From Dendrobium chrysotoxum (Eukaryota; Streptophyta; Magnoliopsida; Asparagales; Orchidaceae), in contig CM034301.1 in the NCBI GenBank assembly GCA_019925795.1, positions 51,423,783 to 51,487,782 of the forward strand: a DNA stretch of 64,000 nt, read 5' to 3'. Below, in pieces: positions 33,585 to 46,329 of this stretch. The translations under genes were made by a program, and so were the position numbers. Every line of letters starts with the position of its first letter. Position 1 is the first letter of the stretch. The notes under the pieces were generated by a model that searched no databases, had not been told where the DNA came from, and saw nothing but the letters and a program-made list of their open reading frames with translations.

Positions 33585-34578
33585 GAGTTTTGAGCGCTAT
33601 GTTTTGTAATATTTTCTTTTATCATAGAAGGCAACATACGACCCCTTCTTCATGTTATTTTCTCTTCTTCTGGTTCTTTGTTTCTTTTCCAAGAATTTTT
33701 GCATACTTTATTATTAGCAGTTTCTGAGATTTGCTGTAGGTCCAGAGATCTAATTGATCGTGGTATTATTTGGTTATTCTAGTCTTTAGATATTATAAAT
33801 ATTTTGCTAATTAAGCTATTATTTTATGATTTGATGTACTATACTTAAAGAAACTGATAACAGTTAAGAATTTAATTATGTTTCTCTTCTGTCTATGAAT
33901 GAACCATTTTGGTCTTCAGCACCGTTGCTTCTGATGACTAGAATTTTCGTTAGGTCTGGATGGAGGCCTCAAAGCTACCTTGCGTAAATATTTTACCAAA
34001 CAGCAAAATCGACAACTTTTCATCCTATAAAATCTTAAATCCCATTTCTTATTTTTGTCTTAAATTTGCAAGTCTCGTGAGCTCATCTTTTTCACACGTC
34101 ACTACTCCCATTAGTGCTGCTCTTGTTGATAACTTCTCCAGAGTGATTGCTGGTGACTTCTTTGTGAGAGGCTAGATCTATTGTGATTTTGGTTTTGTTT
34201 GGGGCAATTTTTTTATTGTTTTTTTAGTAAAATTTTTAATTTAGTTAATTATGTGGTATATTATATTAATAATAAAATTTAGATATTAAATATATTAATG
34301 AGAAAACTTTCAGTGTTATATGTGTAATTTTTTTTTTTAATTGCAACACTACTGCTGCTTTATTTTCTATGCTTCCACTTTTTCTATTCGCTGCTTTCTG
34401 TGGCTAGGGTGTAATAATAATAGTATTAGGCAAAGTTTATTTTATACATTTTATTTCAATGAAGGTGATTGATCGAATGCGACCCACCTCTATGCAATAT
34501 AACCACTAATTATACGCTTTGCTATAATGTTGTAATATGGATTTTAGACTTTAATAATGGGGATATCAATTTTATACT
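33585..34578. other. T-rich intergenic DNA
   Basis: No coding region supported. Short open frames (for example 33960-34175) have no family resemblance. Confidence 0.4.
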
Positions 34579-36567
34579 TGATAGTCATCACCAAAAATTG
34601 CTTTCATCGAACATGAATCTCAAGGTGTATTTAAATTAGAAACTTCTAAAATTAAATGAGGGGCCATCTGAACTCCAATTTCAGCACACTTATAGTCAAA
34701 TTGAATGTCTCGAAGAGACGAACCTAACAACACCAAAATCGGTCCAATTTGAGCCCAAATGGGTCTAAATTGGGAGCTCAAAGCACATTTAGAAAGTTCA
34801 AATCACAAATTGGATGATCATATGATATCAAACATGACATGCTTATAGTCGAATCGAGTGGCTCGACGAGACAAATCCAACGAGCCCAAGATCGCTTAAT
34901 TCTAACATCATTTGGGCACATAAATGCTTGATAAATATTTTATGACCAAGGGATCGATATGGGTTGTCCGATGAAGCACTCTCTCCATATTTAAGGGGCA
35001 TGCCACTTTAAAAAATCTATAAATAGACCCCACTTTTTACATGATAGGTGGGCTTGGAGCTTGGACCTTTGGTTGGAGATTGGAAATGATTCTGAGGCTT
35101 TAAGGATTTAGAGCACTACCTAGGCACCACTGCCGGCAAATCTCAGTTGATCGTTACCAGACCACCGTCGAGCTGTTGACCGATGTTGAACCATCGTCTG
35201 GCCGTCGACCAGCGCTGGACTTCCACCCGACCGCTGACCGTCGCAAAACTTTTGCCCGACCATCGTTGGACCATCGCCCGGTTGACGACCGACGCCGAAC
35301 TATCGCCCAATCGCCGACCGTCGCCAGATCATCGCTCGACCGTTGACCACCGTCTCCATTGACTACGATCCCTCCGACCTCTGTCGCCCACCAATAATAG
35401 TCCTTCCAACCACGGCCACCTTCTGATTACGGCCCTCCAACTACTGTCATCAGCCGACTACGATCTCACCGACCACCATCGTCATCGACTATGGTTCTTC
35501 CGACCAGTCGTCCACCGACTACAGTCCCTTCGACCATCATCGCTTATCGACTACGGTCTCTACAACCACTGTCGGTCGTCGACTATGATCCCTGCGACCA
35601 CCATCTTCCATCGACTATGGTCCCTCCGACCACCATTGCTTGCCGACTACGGTCCCTCCAACCATTATCTCCCGCCAACTACGGTCTCATCGAACACCGT
35701 CGCCGCCAACTACGGTCTCACCAACCGCCGTCGTCGAAGACTACGGCTATTCTGACCACCGTTTTCCGCCAACTATGGTCCCTCTGACCTATGTTGCCCA
35801 TCAATTAAAGTCCCTTTGACTATAGTTGTATGCCGACTACGATCCCTCCGACCTCCCGTCGACCACCAACTAGGGTTCATCTTACTATCGTCGTCCACCA
35901 ACTATGATCCTTGCGACCTCCGCTACCTGCCGACTACGGTCCTCGGACCACTGTCACCCACCGACTATGGTCCTTCTGATCGCCATCGCCCACCGACTAT
36001 GGTCCGTCTGACGACTATCGCCCGCCGACTACAGTCCCTTTGACCGCCAACTACGGTCCTTTCGACCAATGTAGCCCGCTGACTAAGGTCCCTTTGACCT
36101 CTCGTCGCATGCCGACTACGATCTCTCTGACCACCGTCGTATGCCGACTACGGTCCCTCCAACCGCCACCGCCCGACTATGATCCCTACAACCACCGTTG
36201 CCCGACTACGATCTTGCTGGTTGAATGAACATGCCCACACTCTCTTGAGAATAACTCTCATATCACTAGATTCGTCCAATTGTCATCATGTAATGTTCTT
36301 TATATGATGTATATTTACTACATCAAGCCAAGGCCTTCTCCTCATAGAAGAGTCTCATTTGTAATCAACAATAAACACTAGTTGAACTATTTCAACTGAG
36401 TCAGGTCTCGTAGTTTTTCCTATTTTCAAGATTTTTCACATAAAAATCTTGGTGTCTCTTGTGACTCGCATCGCTCTCTCTTTATCTGCATGTGTGTTGG
36501 ATCTTCGTTCAAAGCTAAGACATTAATCTCTTTCTCTCTACCGATGTGAATGTTTAAGTCCGCAACA
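34579..36567 (+). repeat. Long solo LTR with internal minisatellite
   Basis: Its left part (TGATAGTCATC, then TTTCAGCACACTTATAGTC and GAGCCCAAATGGG) and right part (CATAAAAATCTTGGTGTC to AAGTCCGCAACA) are homologous to the 12071-13080 solo LTR. Flanks ATACT and ATGCT agree at four of five bases. The TATA box CTATAAATAGACCCC is at 35017. The 2-kb length comes from about 1.1 kb of tandem repeat (35100-36225) at the position where shorter family members carry an 11-bp minisatellite. Confidence 0.8.
35100..36225. repeat. About 30-bp tandem array (GACTACGGTCCCTCCGACC)
   Basis: Degenerate units of the form CGACTACGGTCCCTCCGACC plus CACCGTCGCCC are repeated about 35 times. Because units are often a multiple of three, several open frames arise (35491-36228); these are not real genes. 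Confidence 0.85.
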
Positions 36568-37400
36568 ATGCTTAAGAGAGAAAATAAAAAAAATGCTTTT
36601 TTATAAATAATTTTTACTTTCAAGAAATCAAAGGAGCCTTTTATGTAAGACCTTTTAAGTATAATTAAGTAGAATTCTTAAATATGAGGATACTAATCGA
36701 TACAATGATTCGAGCTTCATAAATAACTTTAAATTTATGTGTATGAGGCCTGAAGGAGTGTGTTCATCTACATATAGAAAGATGGATCCCCTGGCTAGAG
36801 AGTTGCTGGTGGGGAGCTTCTTAGTTTATGGAAAACATTCTCCCAATGGCTTCTAAGTTCAAGATGGCCTAAAGATGATTATAAAATATATATTAAATTC
36901 ATGTTTATTATATGAAAAAATTATATGCCTATGTGTAGTAGTGTGTAGATCAGTAAAACATTTTTGAATATAAGTTATCTATTTTATTTGTACTTCTTTT
37001 AGGTTTGGATAACCTTTTCTTATGTAGTTGTTTATTCTAGTTTTTTTTATTAATTATTATCTTTGCTCTTTTACTATGCCAATATTATCAAAGTACCCAA
37101 TAATTTAAAGTATAAAAAAAAAGATTTCTTTTTTATCTGAAATAATTTCTCATTAATTCTTCTCTAAATTTTTTATTTTTATTTCTTTATTATAATAATA
37201 ATTAAATTAAAATTTTAAATAGTTTATCTTTTTTATAATAATCTCTTTTTGAGATAGTTTTTTTATTATTTTTTTTATTATTATAAAAAATTTTACTTTA
37301 AAATTTGTCTATATCAACAGCACCCCTAACTGATTTCGCGTACGTGGCGCTTCTGCTGTCTCACCCGCTCACAGGCTATTTATTCGCTCCCAGGAGGTTC
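36568..37400. other. Upstream region of Alba gene
   Basis: AT-rich DNA without recognisable genes to about 37310. The GC-richer stretch 37320-37410 is probably the core promoter; I could not assign a specific TATA box. Confidence 0.4.
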
Positions 37401-37498
37401 ACCCCGCTTAATTTTCCTTCGAGGGCGAGCCAGAGCCGAAGAGAGATCAGAGAGAGAGTGAGAGAGAGTACAGAAAAGTAAGCCAGATCGAGTTAGAG

Positions 37499-38680
37499 AT
37501 GGAGACGATGATGGCGGAGGTGGCGATCAAAGATCCCGCGGCGGTTGTCGGTCTACAAAAGCGGAATCGGATTCAGGTCTCCACCAATAAAAAGCCTGTT
37601 TACTTTTACGTAAATCTCGCCAAGGTATCGCGTTTTGATCTTCCACCGCATTTTTTCTCTTTGTATTTTATTAGATTTAGCCTTCTATTGATCTCTGTTA
37701 TAATCCGCGGTGATCTGCATTGCGCATTTGGTCATCTTCGCTTATAGATCGAGCATTTTTGCTCTTCTTGGATCTTTCATTGCTCTTTTTCGATCTTGCT
37801 CCATCAACTGATTTTCTTGCGCTTGTGATTAGATTGTCTAACGATTATGCTTTGCTAATGCGGTTTTGATCGGCTGATTTGCATAGAGGTTTATGCAGCG
37901 CCACAACGAGATTGAACTTTCTGCCCTCGGCATGGGTATGTTCTTCCGATCTTGAAAAATGTCTTTTCAATTCGTTGAAACAATATCGATTTCGCTTTCT
38001 TCGTCTATTTCACGTTTCGGAATGTAAAGGTTCCATTTAGCTTTTCACAATCTCGAATTTTGATTCTATTTCCTACTTCTTTCTTGTAAACATATATAAG
38101 CATTTAGCATTCAAGATTTCTCGTGCCCCGCCATGTATTATTAGACTCTTTTACCCTTGATTCTGTTATGCTCGTCTTCAATTTTCAGCCATCGGCACAG
38201 TCGTCACCGTCGCCGAGATACTCAAGAACAACGGCCTGGCTACTGAGAAGAGTAATTAAATTAGGCCTCATCCACTACCATTCCCTTATAAGCTCTTAAA
38301 AACAAAAGAATTAAAATAAAATTTCGCATTTTCTTTTGAAACAGAGATCATGACCTCTACTGTTGGCACCAAGGACGAAGCCAAGGGCCGTCTTGTTCGC
38401 AAAGCCAAGGTCTGCTTTGTACATACATAATCTTTTAATTGGTTATTACTAGTTATAGTTACACCTAGAAAAACTATAAATATATAAATATATTGCTGTG
38501 CCATAGATTGAGATCTTGCTGAGCAAGACGCAGAATTTCAGCGATCTTATCACGGCTGCCAAGACAGAGCGCAGCGCCAACAGCAATGCGACGAAGGCCA
38601 AGGCCGCTAATAAGGCCGGTGAGGAAGCAAGGGATGAGAACGGACGCAGCGAGCAGGAAGCGGAGGAGATCAGCGAATGA
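37499..38680 (+). CDS. Alba DNA/RNA-binding domain protein, five exons
   Basis: Alba-domain proteins bind RNA and DNA (R-loops, mRNA and chromatin) in nucleus and cytoplasm. Exons by GT-AG sites and unbroken frame: 37499-37624, 37887-37935, 38189-38251, 38345-38409, 38507-38680, giving 158 residues. Residues 24-43 (RNRIQVSTNKKPVYFYVNLA) form the first strand of the Alba fold, followed by RFMQRHNEIELSALGM, then AIGTVVTVAEILKNNGLA, MTSTVGTKDEAKGRLVRKA and IEILLSKTQ. The last 45 residues are charged and alanine-rich and probably disordered. The length fits the short plant Alba class without RGG repeats. The 5' leader is GAGA-rich (37440-37480), common in plant housekeeping genes. All splice sites are canonical and no stop is seen, so the gene looks functional. 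Confidence 0.93.
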
Positions 38681-38955
38681 TCTTTTGCCTAGAACGGGTA
38701 TGTTCCAGTGGGAGAGGAACTTCTCTGTCGTCAGTTCTTTGACATGTTATTAGCAAGTAGCAACACAGTTGTGCTCATTTGATTTTTTTGTTTTTTCTCC
38801 CTTTCTTCTGAAGGGATGTTTCTATTGATGTATTCTCTTATGGTTCAGCTGCCTGCATCCAGCTCTGTCCCTTCTACCCTCGAGATTGTTTTACTTCTGA
38901 TTTTGTAATGCATGCGTAAGGCAGTGGTTTTCCTCTCCTTTTAATACAATTTTCC
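38681..38955 (+). other. 3' untranslated region of Alba gene
   Basis: Non-coding, T-rich DNA after the stop. A possible AATACA signal lies near 38944, just before a LINE fragment begins. Confidence 0.45.
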
Positions 38956-38959
38956 TCTA

Positions 38960-39220
38960 TTTCTTTTGAAAATGATGAGGCTTAGCCCAATTCCATTAAG
39001 AGAAATCAATTACAAAGTGAGATAGACAAAATGAAGCAGCCAATAATATGAAGAACTTCACAAAATAAAATATATAAAGTATTAGGCTTATACAAAAGCT
39101 AGTAATTGGAGAGAGAGTTGAAGTTATGGGTGATTTCATGCGCCAATGCAATATTATCCACAACGCCCCTATGCTACATAAGGGTGGATTGAGCATGGTC
39201 GATCACACAAGGTAGCACCA
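38960..39220 (-). mobile_element. 5'-truncated LINE fragment
   Basis: On the minus strand it ends in CTTAATGGAATTGGGCTAAG followed by an A-rich tail, closely like the 3' end of the larger LINE at 40662 (TTTAATGGAATGGGCTAAGC). Only about 260 bp remain. Confidence 0.65.
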
Positions 39221-39864
39221 GCTTAATTTTGTTGGTTAAGACCTTAGTAACAACCTTAGAGTCATCAAGTATTTCATGCTCTTCTGATACAAGATTGCTA
39301 TCATATACTACAACTTATCTAATAATCCAACAATGTTTCATTTTTCTTCACAAAACCTATGTAATCAAAATTTTAGGTGGATGCACAATGAGTTAGGGAA
39401 ATGATTTTTTAATGTAGAAGTTAATGATGTATTAACCATTTTGAGTTATAAGATATTTGCATTATGAACTCATGTCTTTAGATATATTTTGGACTTCTGA
39501 TGTAGTCATGATTATTTTCAATTTAATTCTTAGATATAAAGTTGTTATTTTAAGTTGAATGTGATTATTTATTTTATGATTGTTACTTTGATGGGTTTCA
39601 AACTATAGAAAATATTAAAATTGTTGAAGATATTAAATTTATTTTGTCAAAATACTGAGATGATGTTAAAATTTCATTTCATAATATACTGCATTTATTT
39701 TATACCCGATCAAATAGAAACAATAATTCTCTTATATTTACTTTATAGATAACCAAACAATTATGAGTATCCAAAATATACTACAATTACCTTACTTTGT
39801 ATTCCAAATACAGACAACCGAACAACTCCATTGACTAATTTAAAAAACTCTTAAAATTAACTAA
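39221..39864. other. AT-rich intergenic DNA
   Basis: Nothing recognised. Confidence 0.4.
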
Positions 39865-39983
39865 GGCTTCATTTTGGATGACTTTCATACAGCTTCTTAA
39901 ATCAGCTTTTTAGTATAAAAATTTTAATTTTGTACTAGAAAGTTGTTTTAAGAATCAATAAGAAAGCCATCCCAAACGAAGCC
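39865..39983. mobile_element. Tourist-like MITE copy 3
   Basis: 119 bp, starting GGCTTCATTTTGGATG and ending CATCCCAAACGAAGCC, flanked by TAA (39862-39864, 39984-39986). It is the clearest member of the family for defining the ends. Confidence 0.8.
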
Positions 39984-39986
39984 TAA

Positions 39987-40464
39987 ATGAGGAATTCCAA
40001 AAGCATAAGAAATTACTTTAAATTTATTTTTTATCCAAACAAATAATATCTAAATTTTAAAAACTCCACATTTAATTTAATGTTTAGTCCTAATACATTA
40101 AAAAAACAACCATTTATCTCAACTAAATATCTAAAAATTTATAATCCATATATTTATTTTTGTCCTACAATCATAATACATCTCCTCGGTTGATCAAAAT
40201 TTTAGAATTTATTATAAATACTTTGAGATTAAATGTTATTTATATTAAATTTATATTTTGTTACTCGACTTTTAAAAAAAATCCGTGATAAAAAAACGGC
40301 TTGTTTTACAACTATAATATTCAAATGAAAAATGCTTAAAATGGACATTATCAAAGCTGTATCTTGTTTGCATCAGAATGGATTACAATCGGACATCTAA
40401 CTGGGCCCAAAAAGGTAAATCAGCAGGCGTCAAACGTATCAGCTTCGGATCTTCATAGTACCAT
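39987..40464. other. AT-rich spacer between MITEs
   Basis: Nothing recognised. Confidence 0.4.
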
Positions 40465-40467
40465 TAA

Positions 40468-40495
40468 GGCTTCATTTGGAATAGCTTTACACCAC

Positions 40496-40527
<32 letters not shown>

Positions 40528-40593
40528 TTTCAAAAATTTTTGTACTAAAAAATAGCTTTACAAAGCAATAAGAAAGCCATCCCAAATGAAGCC
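40468..40593. mobile_element. Tourist-like MITE copy 4 with (TA)n
   Basis: Starts GGCTTCATTTGGAATAG and ends CATCCCAAATGAAGCC, flanked by TAA and AAA. A (TA)n microsatellite (40495-40521) replaces part of the left arm. Confidence 0.75.
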
Positions 40594-40661
40594 AAAGGGT
40601 TTCGAGTCGATGGATGCATTTTTTTATAAAGTTGGTTATAAAATTGATATAAAGAAAGTAA

Positions 40662-43600
40662 TTTTTTTTGGAAATTAGGGGCTTAGCCCATTCCATTAAA
40701 AAAGGATGTTACAAGTGTAAAAGAAAAACAAAATACAAATATAAGAAAGAAAAATTAAAGCAAAGAGGCTACAGAAGCAACCACCAAAAAAGAGCTCTGC
40801 TCTGCCAAAAAGGGTAGGAATCTCCCATCCAAGGATAATAGGACTCAAGTAATGAAAAATAACGATCAGTAGTCGCAAAAGGCACAAAATTCCCCTGGTT
40901 GCCAAGAAGACCATCCAAGGGGAAAGGTCTAGATCGGAGGGATGGTCATCATTGTCTAAGGCAATTAAAGAATCCCACGAGACCAAAAAACAAAAGGCAC
41001 AACGAACCATCATAGCCTGCAATCTATGAAAAGGCCACTTTCGCAAAGGCATAAAGATGCCTAACCCACTTAAATGCACAGGGGGAAACCCAACAGAAAA
41101 TGATAGAAAGCCCGAAGCCTCCGACACCAACCAACACATAGCAGAAATGCAAAACAAACCAAACCAAATACATGAACATTTTAAATCCCTTGTTCAATGT
41201 TTTCCTAGCTTTTCCAATTGCAAATTTTCATCCTTACCGCCTTTCTGATTTTCAGCACAACGATAGAAACACTACCAAAAGTCCCACCAAGCCTCTTGTC
41301 ATTCCTCTCCCTCCAAATATGATGAACAGAGCAACAAGAATTAGGAAGTATAGATTCTTAATGCTCGCATGAAAATAAACCAGATCTTCAACAACCTCAA
41401 ATACTTGAAGTAAATTTGCAATGAGTAAGAAGAAATTAACAGTAGGCAGCAGGGCAATCAAAACAACAAATGAATGCTTGCATTCAAAGAAAAGATGTGA
41501 GGAAGACTCTAGGATATTATGGCAAAAAAACATAAGAAGAAGGAATTTGTATGTTGCGTCTAGCTAAAGCATCAGTCGTTTTAAGCCCTCCATGAATGGC
41601 TGAATGCCCATCCAAGTATAAGAAGAATATATCAAAGCATAATATTTGTGCCAAATAAAACTATCCTAGTCACACAATTTTTCATCCCTGTAAACTCCAT
41701 AATGAAAGAGGAAAAGGACCCTGTAACCGCATTCTCCCAAAACAGGCAGCTAGAGGATTGGAGTCAAATAGGGATGGACTCAATAAGTCCCCAAGCAGAG
41801 AAATCCTATAAAGAGGGAAAGGTCTATTTCTGATCCACAATCATATATCTAAGAGTAGCATTCGAGGGATGTTGGGCAAGGCAAAGTGGATTCAGCTGAA
41901 GTTGGGTTATACATTTCCCTTGACACCAATGATCTCAATGTATAGAAATATGACTGTTTACATTAATAGAGAAAGAAAAGTTATCCTTGGCAAGCACAAC
42001 AGAAGAATAGATGCATTTCCAGAGAAGAGAGAAGTGCTAAGAGGGAGGTTTCCATGGTGAAGAGTATCTAGAAATAAACCACATGGAAAAGGGGGAAGAG
42101 GTATTATAAATATGCACATTATAGAGCAATTGAGGGCAAACTGAAGAGCAGGAAGAGTAGGGATGCCAAGCCCCCCAGGTGTTATTCCATGAAATGAGGT
42201 GGAGTTTTTTAGCCTATAAGTCACCAAAATAAAGGAACTTAACACAAAGGTTTTCAGTTAACTTATTGATTGCTTTTGATATAATAGAACTTCTAATCCA
42301 GTAAGCAATGGTATTCCAGATTGTGTATTTCAAAAATTGCAACCTACCTGCAAAAGAAAGTAGTCTGGCTTTCCAGCCAAAAAGTTTGTTAGTAATTTTC
42401 TCCAAAATAGGAGAGAATACGGAGATCCGAAGCCTCTTAGGAGAGACATGAAGTCTTAAGTAGGTGATGAGGGGAGCAGTTCCATGGATTTCTAAGAGCC
42501 TCAAAAAATGGAATACCATTGGTAATATTGGGGGATAGGATCAAGGAACTTTTTTCAAGATTGAAAAAAAATCCAGTAAAGTTGGCAAAAGTGTTAAGGA
42601 TTCCCATAAGGATGTTGCAGTTCAGGATAGAAGCCCACCCAAAAACAATAAGTCATCAACATAAAGGAGATGGGATAGCTTGAAATCATTAGAGCATAAA
42701 CTATGAAAATCGATAGAGGGAGAATTAATGAGGCAAGAGGAGGCGTCCATAATGATACATAACAAGTATGGATTGAGTGGGCAGCTCTGCCTGAGCTCAG
42801 ATTGGGAGGAGAAAAACCCCTCAAGAGAGCCATCAATATATATATGGAGAAGTGCACATTAGAGACGCAAGCCATCCAACTTATAAAACTAGAGGGAAAT
42901 CCTTTTTTATTCATCATAGCAAAAACAAAATCTCTTGAAATCATGTCGAAAGCCTTCCTTATATCCAAATTGGCGTACAATGATTTTAGCTTAGAGTTTT
43001 TCTTTAAAAGGCCCAAGATTTTAGAAGCTAGAAGGGCATAATTTATAGAAATACGATGCTAAATGAACCCTACTTAACTTGAGTGAATAATAGTAGGCAT
43101 GATGGGTTTTAGTCTTAAATCCAAGAGCTTCACAATGATCATGTAAAAAGAATTACATATGGAGATCGGTTTGAAGCCAAAAATGGAGCTGGCATGAGTT
43201 TTCTTAGGAATTAAGGCAATAACCATGGCTTTAACCCCTCTTGGGAGATAGCCTTTGGTGTAAAAGGATTTCACAGCCTTACAAATCAAAGGCTTAATCA
43301 AATCCCAGCTTTTCTTATATAAATTGAAGGTATACCCATTGGTCCGGGGGTAGAAGTTGAGGAGGCTGAGAAGACCACCTTTTTAATATCTTCATCAGTC
43401 ATAGTAGAGGTAAGAGCCGGTAGGAGATGAGAGGGTATGGTGTTACCAGGGGAAGGTCATTAACATCAGTTAGGGGGGCAGGAGAATTGTAAGGATTTTG
43501 AAAATGTTGGATAATGCCCTTCGGTAATAATATGCCGATCACAGGAATCATCTCCTAAAGAAGATAAGAAAGAATTCCTATTATGAAAGCTTCTTATACA

Positions 43601-45130
43601 AATTTTAGAGTATAAAAACTTGAGTTCATTATCCCCATTTTTAAGCAATTTGATTATAACTTTTGACCTTTGGAAGGTCCAAGCAGCTGTACAATCCGTA
43701 ATTTGATTAGTAGTAAGTTTGAGCTTTTCATAAAGAAAGGAATTTAAGGGATCCAAATCAACCTTCCCCTGAAGATTTGCTTGAATGAAGTGAAGTTCTT
43801 CTAGCTAGCCTAACCCCAATAGAGGTAGAAGAAGCACCTTTCATCACTTTAAGCCTCCCTCTAAGATTCTTGAATGACAATAGGATTACCTTGAATGGGG
43901 TTGGAAAAAAGGCGGAGCATATTGGCCCAGAACTCGTCTAGCTTATGCCAATAATTTTTGTATAAGAATCTGCATATAACAACCGATGGAGCAGCAGAGT
44001 ATAAGACCAAAGGGCAACGATCAGAACATGAGTAAGGCAAAACTCTGTAAAAGGAGTGAGAGAAGCAATCCATCCAAGCTTCATTAACTAAAGCCCTATC
44101 CAATTTAAGATGAATGGGTTTGTGTACACGCTAGTTAAACCAAGTAAATAAGTTATCCACATAAGTAAGCTCCAAAAGTTGAATGTCAAATATCATAGAG
44201 TTAAAATCATCAAATTTGCTACAATGGACATCATTTCCCCTAGCTTTGACAGATTGAACTCTACAACAATTAAAATCTCCAAGTACAGCCCAAGGGTAGA
44301 CATTCAAGAGATTTAAGCTTCTAATTCGATCCCACAAGCACATTCGATTTTCCATAGAGTTAGAAGCATAAATAATAGAGAGCAGGAAGGGATCTTAGGA
44401 CCCAAAAGTCACCATACCAGTAATCGTTTGGCTAAAGGAAAAGGTGAGGGAAAACTTATTTTATCAGCATTCCATTTGATCTAAATTCTGCCAAATTTGG
44501 AAAGGTCAAAGTTGTGAGAGCTATCTTCATTAGAAAAATTAGTATGGGAGGAGGAAGGTTCTACAACTTTGACTGTAATGTCGGCAGGGGGGGTTAGTGG
44601 GCTTTCTACCGTGATTTGCCCTAGTATTTTTCTTGTTTTGAGAAGCAGATGAGGAGGAAGGTTCTACAACTTTGACTGTAATGTCGGCAGAGTATATGGG
44701 GTCCTCATGAGAACCAGGAACTCCATATGGAGCCAAAGACGGGTCCATTCAAATTTTGTTGCACTCCGAGCAATATAAGTTGTAACCTCATGAGAACCAC
44801 GAGCGCTAGAAGGTCAAAGAGATGGGTCCACATGAGAGATGGTATTAGAGGATGAAGCTTTTGTATCCTCTAACAAAACATCAAGTTTATTAGGAGGCAA
44901 AAACTTTCCAACTTCCACTGAAGGAGGATCCCAGGCGAATGACTCTAACGGTTCCTCAGTTGGGGAGTTGAGATTGGGGATGGTTGATGCAAGTGGGGTG
45001 GGGGGGGGGGGGGGTGAGGCATGGAATATAGAGAGAGATTGCAGGTTAGTGGAGTAGGCAGGGTGTGGAAATGGCAGGGAATGGGAAGGGGTTGAGGGAT
45101 AGATGAAGGGGAAGGTTGTAATAGCACGTA
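40662..45130 (-). pseudogene. L1-type LINE (endonuclease-RT), decayed
   Basis: Minus-strand remnants follow plant L1 order. An ORF1-like tail is at 45130-44700. The apurinic-type endonuclease has MENRMCLWDRI and YPWAVLGDFNCCR (44355-44270), then KLDRALVNEAWMDCF (44110-44050) and SDRCPLVL. RT has FKPISICNSFYMIIVKLL (43180-43110) and LDIRKAFDMISRDF (42980-42940); the catalytic FADD region is degenerate near 42665. Downstream are LEKITNKLFGWKARLLSFAGR (42420-42360) and a zf-RVT-like ESSSHLFFECKHS (about 41500). The 3' end is a T-run on the plus strand at 40662-40669 (the poly(A) tail). The left limit at 45130 is approximate and no target duplication was found. Stops and frameshifts throughout. 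Confidence 0.8.
44551..44692. repeat. Short direct duplication in LINE 5' part
   Basis: A segment of about 36 bp beginning AGGAAGGTTCTACAACTTTG occurs at about 44551-44586 and again at about 44656-44692. Confidence 0.7.
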
Positions 45131-45985
45131 TTTTGATCCAAGCAAATAAATTTTTTCATGAGTTATTATAAGTCAAAATCACAAACCGTATTCTTGATAG
45201 TATTGATATTATAGTAATTTAATTATATGATTTTTTTCATAATTTCTTGGCATTGGTGAAAATTCTAACGAAATTGATACCTATCAGTACAAGTAGGGAT
45301 TTTGGGACTAATATGTGTCCGTTTTGCAAAGTGATTTTACTAATATTTTTTAAATAAAATAATTTATTTTATGAATATTTTTTTATAATTTTTAAAACCT
45401 AAAATGATTTATTTGAATTTATATTGACAATTGATTAAATTATATAATTAAATAATATTATATTATTATTTTATCCTTAAATATCTAAATCCATTATATG
45501 AATTTATTAAATCCTTTTTTTCTTCATAAGCATTCGGCTAACCGAGAATGAAAAGAGAAAAATAGAGAGAAAAGAGAAGAGAGAGAAAGGAAAAGCTAGA
45601 ATTTGGAGTCCGTGGAGCGATTTTTGTCAGTTTGATCAGTTGAGAGATTTGCTCGTCTCTTTGTAAGAAATCATTATCCTATTTTTGATTTCAAAGATTT
45701 TATATTTTTAATATTTTTTCGATCAAATTTGTATTTATATTACCGAAAAATGAGGATAATTTTGTATTGGTAAAATTTTCATCGCGTAACTTTTTGTGTG
45801 TAATAAAGATCGAGATTATGAATATTTTAAGTATATTCTTCATATTTTTCACGGGATGATTTTAAAAATACAGTAATTTTTATCTATTCAGAAATTTATT
45901 TTTACATCTAAAAATACAATCATTATTATTGAATAATAATTTTATTTCTGTTACTATTGATATTGATAAAAAAAAATAGGTGAAC
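45131..45985. other. AT-rich intergenic DNA
   Basis: A purine-rich patch (45545-45600, GAGAAA-type) stands out; no gene is recognised. Confidence 0.4.
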
Positions 45986-45994
45986 ATAGTTGTA

Positions 45995-46150
45995 TTTTAA
46001 GGCAAAATTATAAAAAGGAGCAAGTTTAATATCTAAATACGCATAAGGATCGTAAATCATAAAAATTTAAAAAAAGAGCGAAGCCGGGCTGTCAAAATCC
46101 GGTTTCCTAAGAAACCGGAAGATGTAAATCCGGTTTCTTAGAAACCGGTT
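45995..46150. repeat. Left terminal inverted repeat of Mutator-like element
   Basis: Matches the reverse complement of 53550-53713 over at least 110 bp with small gaps. It contains two palindromic blocks around GGTTTCCTAAGAAACC and GGTTTCTTAGAAACC. Confidence 0.75.
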
Positions 46151-46329
46151 TTCTAAACTCCAGTTCCCTTACAATTATTTTTGCCTGTGAATTCCTCCTC
46201 CCATTCCACGCCTCCATCATTTCTCCCGATCGAGATATGCAAAAAATGCAAGCCGGCCTCTGTGATTTATGTAATTCCTCCTCTATATAATTTTTGAGAA
46301 GAGCTTATTCCTTGCTTGAAGAATAGCTA

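Noticed and set aside
35491..36228. Series of open frames rich in Ser/Pro/Thr/Arg
   Set aside because: They arise from the 30-bp array inside a solo LTR; no start context or family resemblance.
45001..45015. Long G run as a possible structured site
   Set aside because: A single homopolymer in decayed LINE DNA; more likely slippage or a sequencing artefact.
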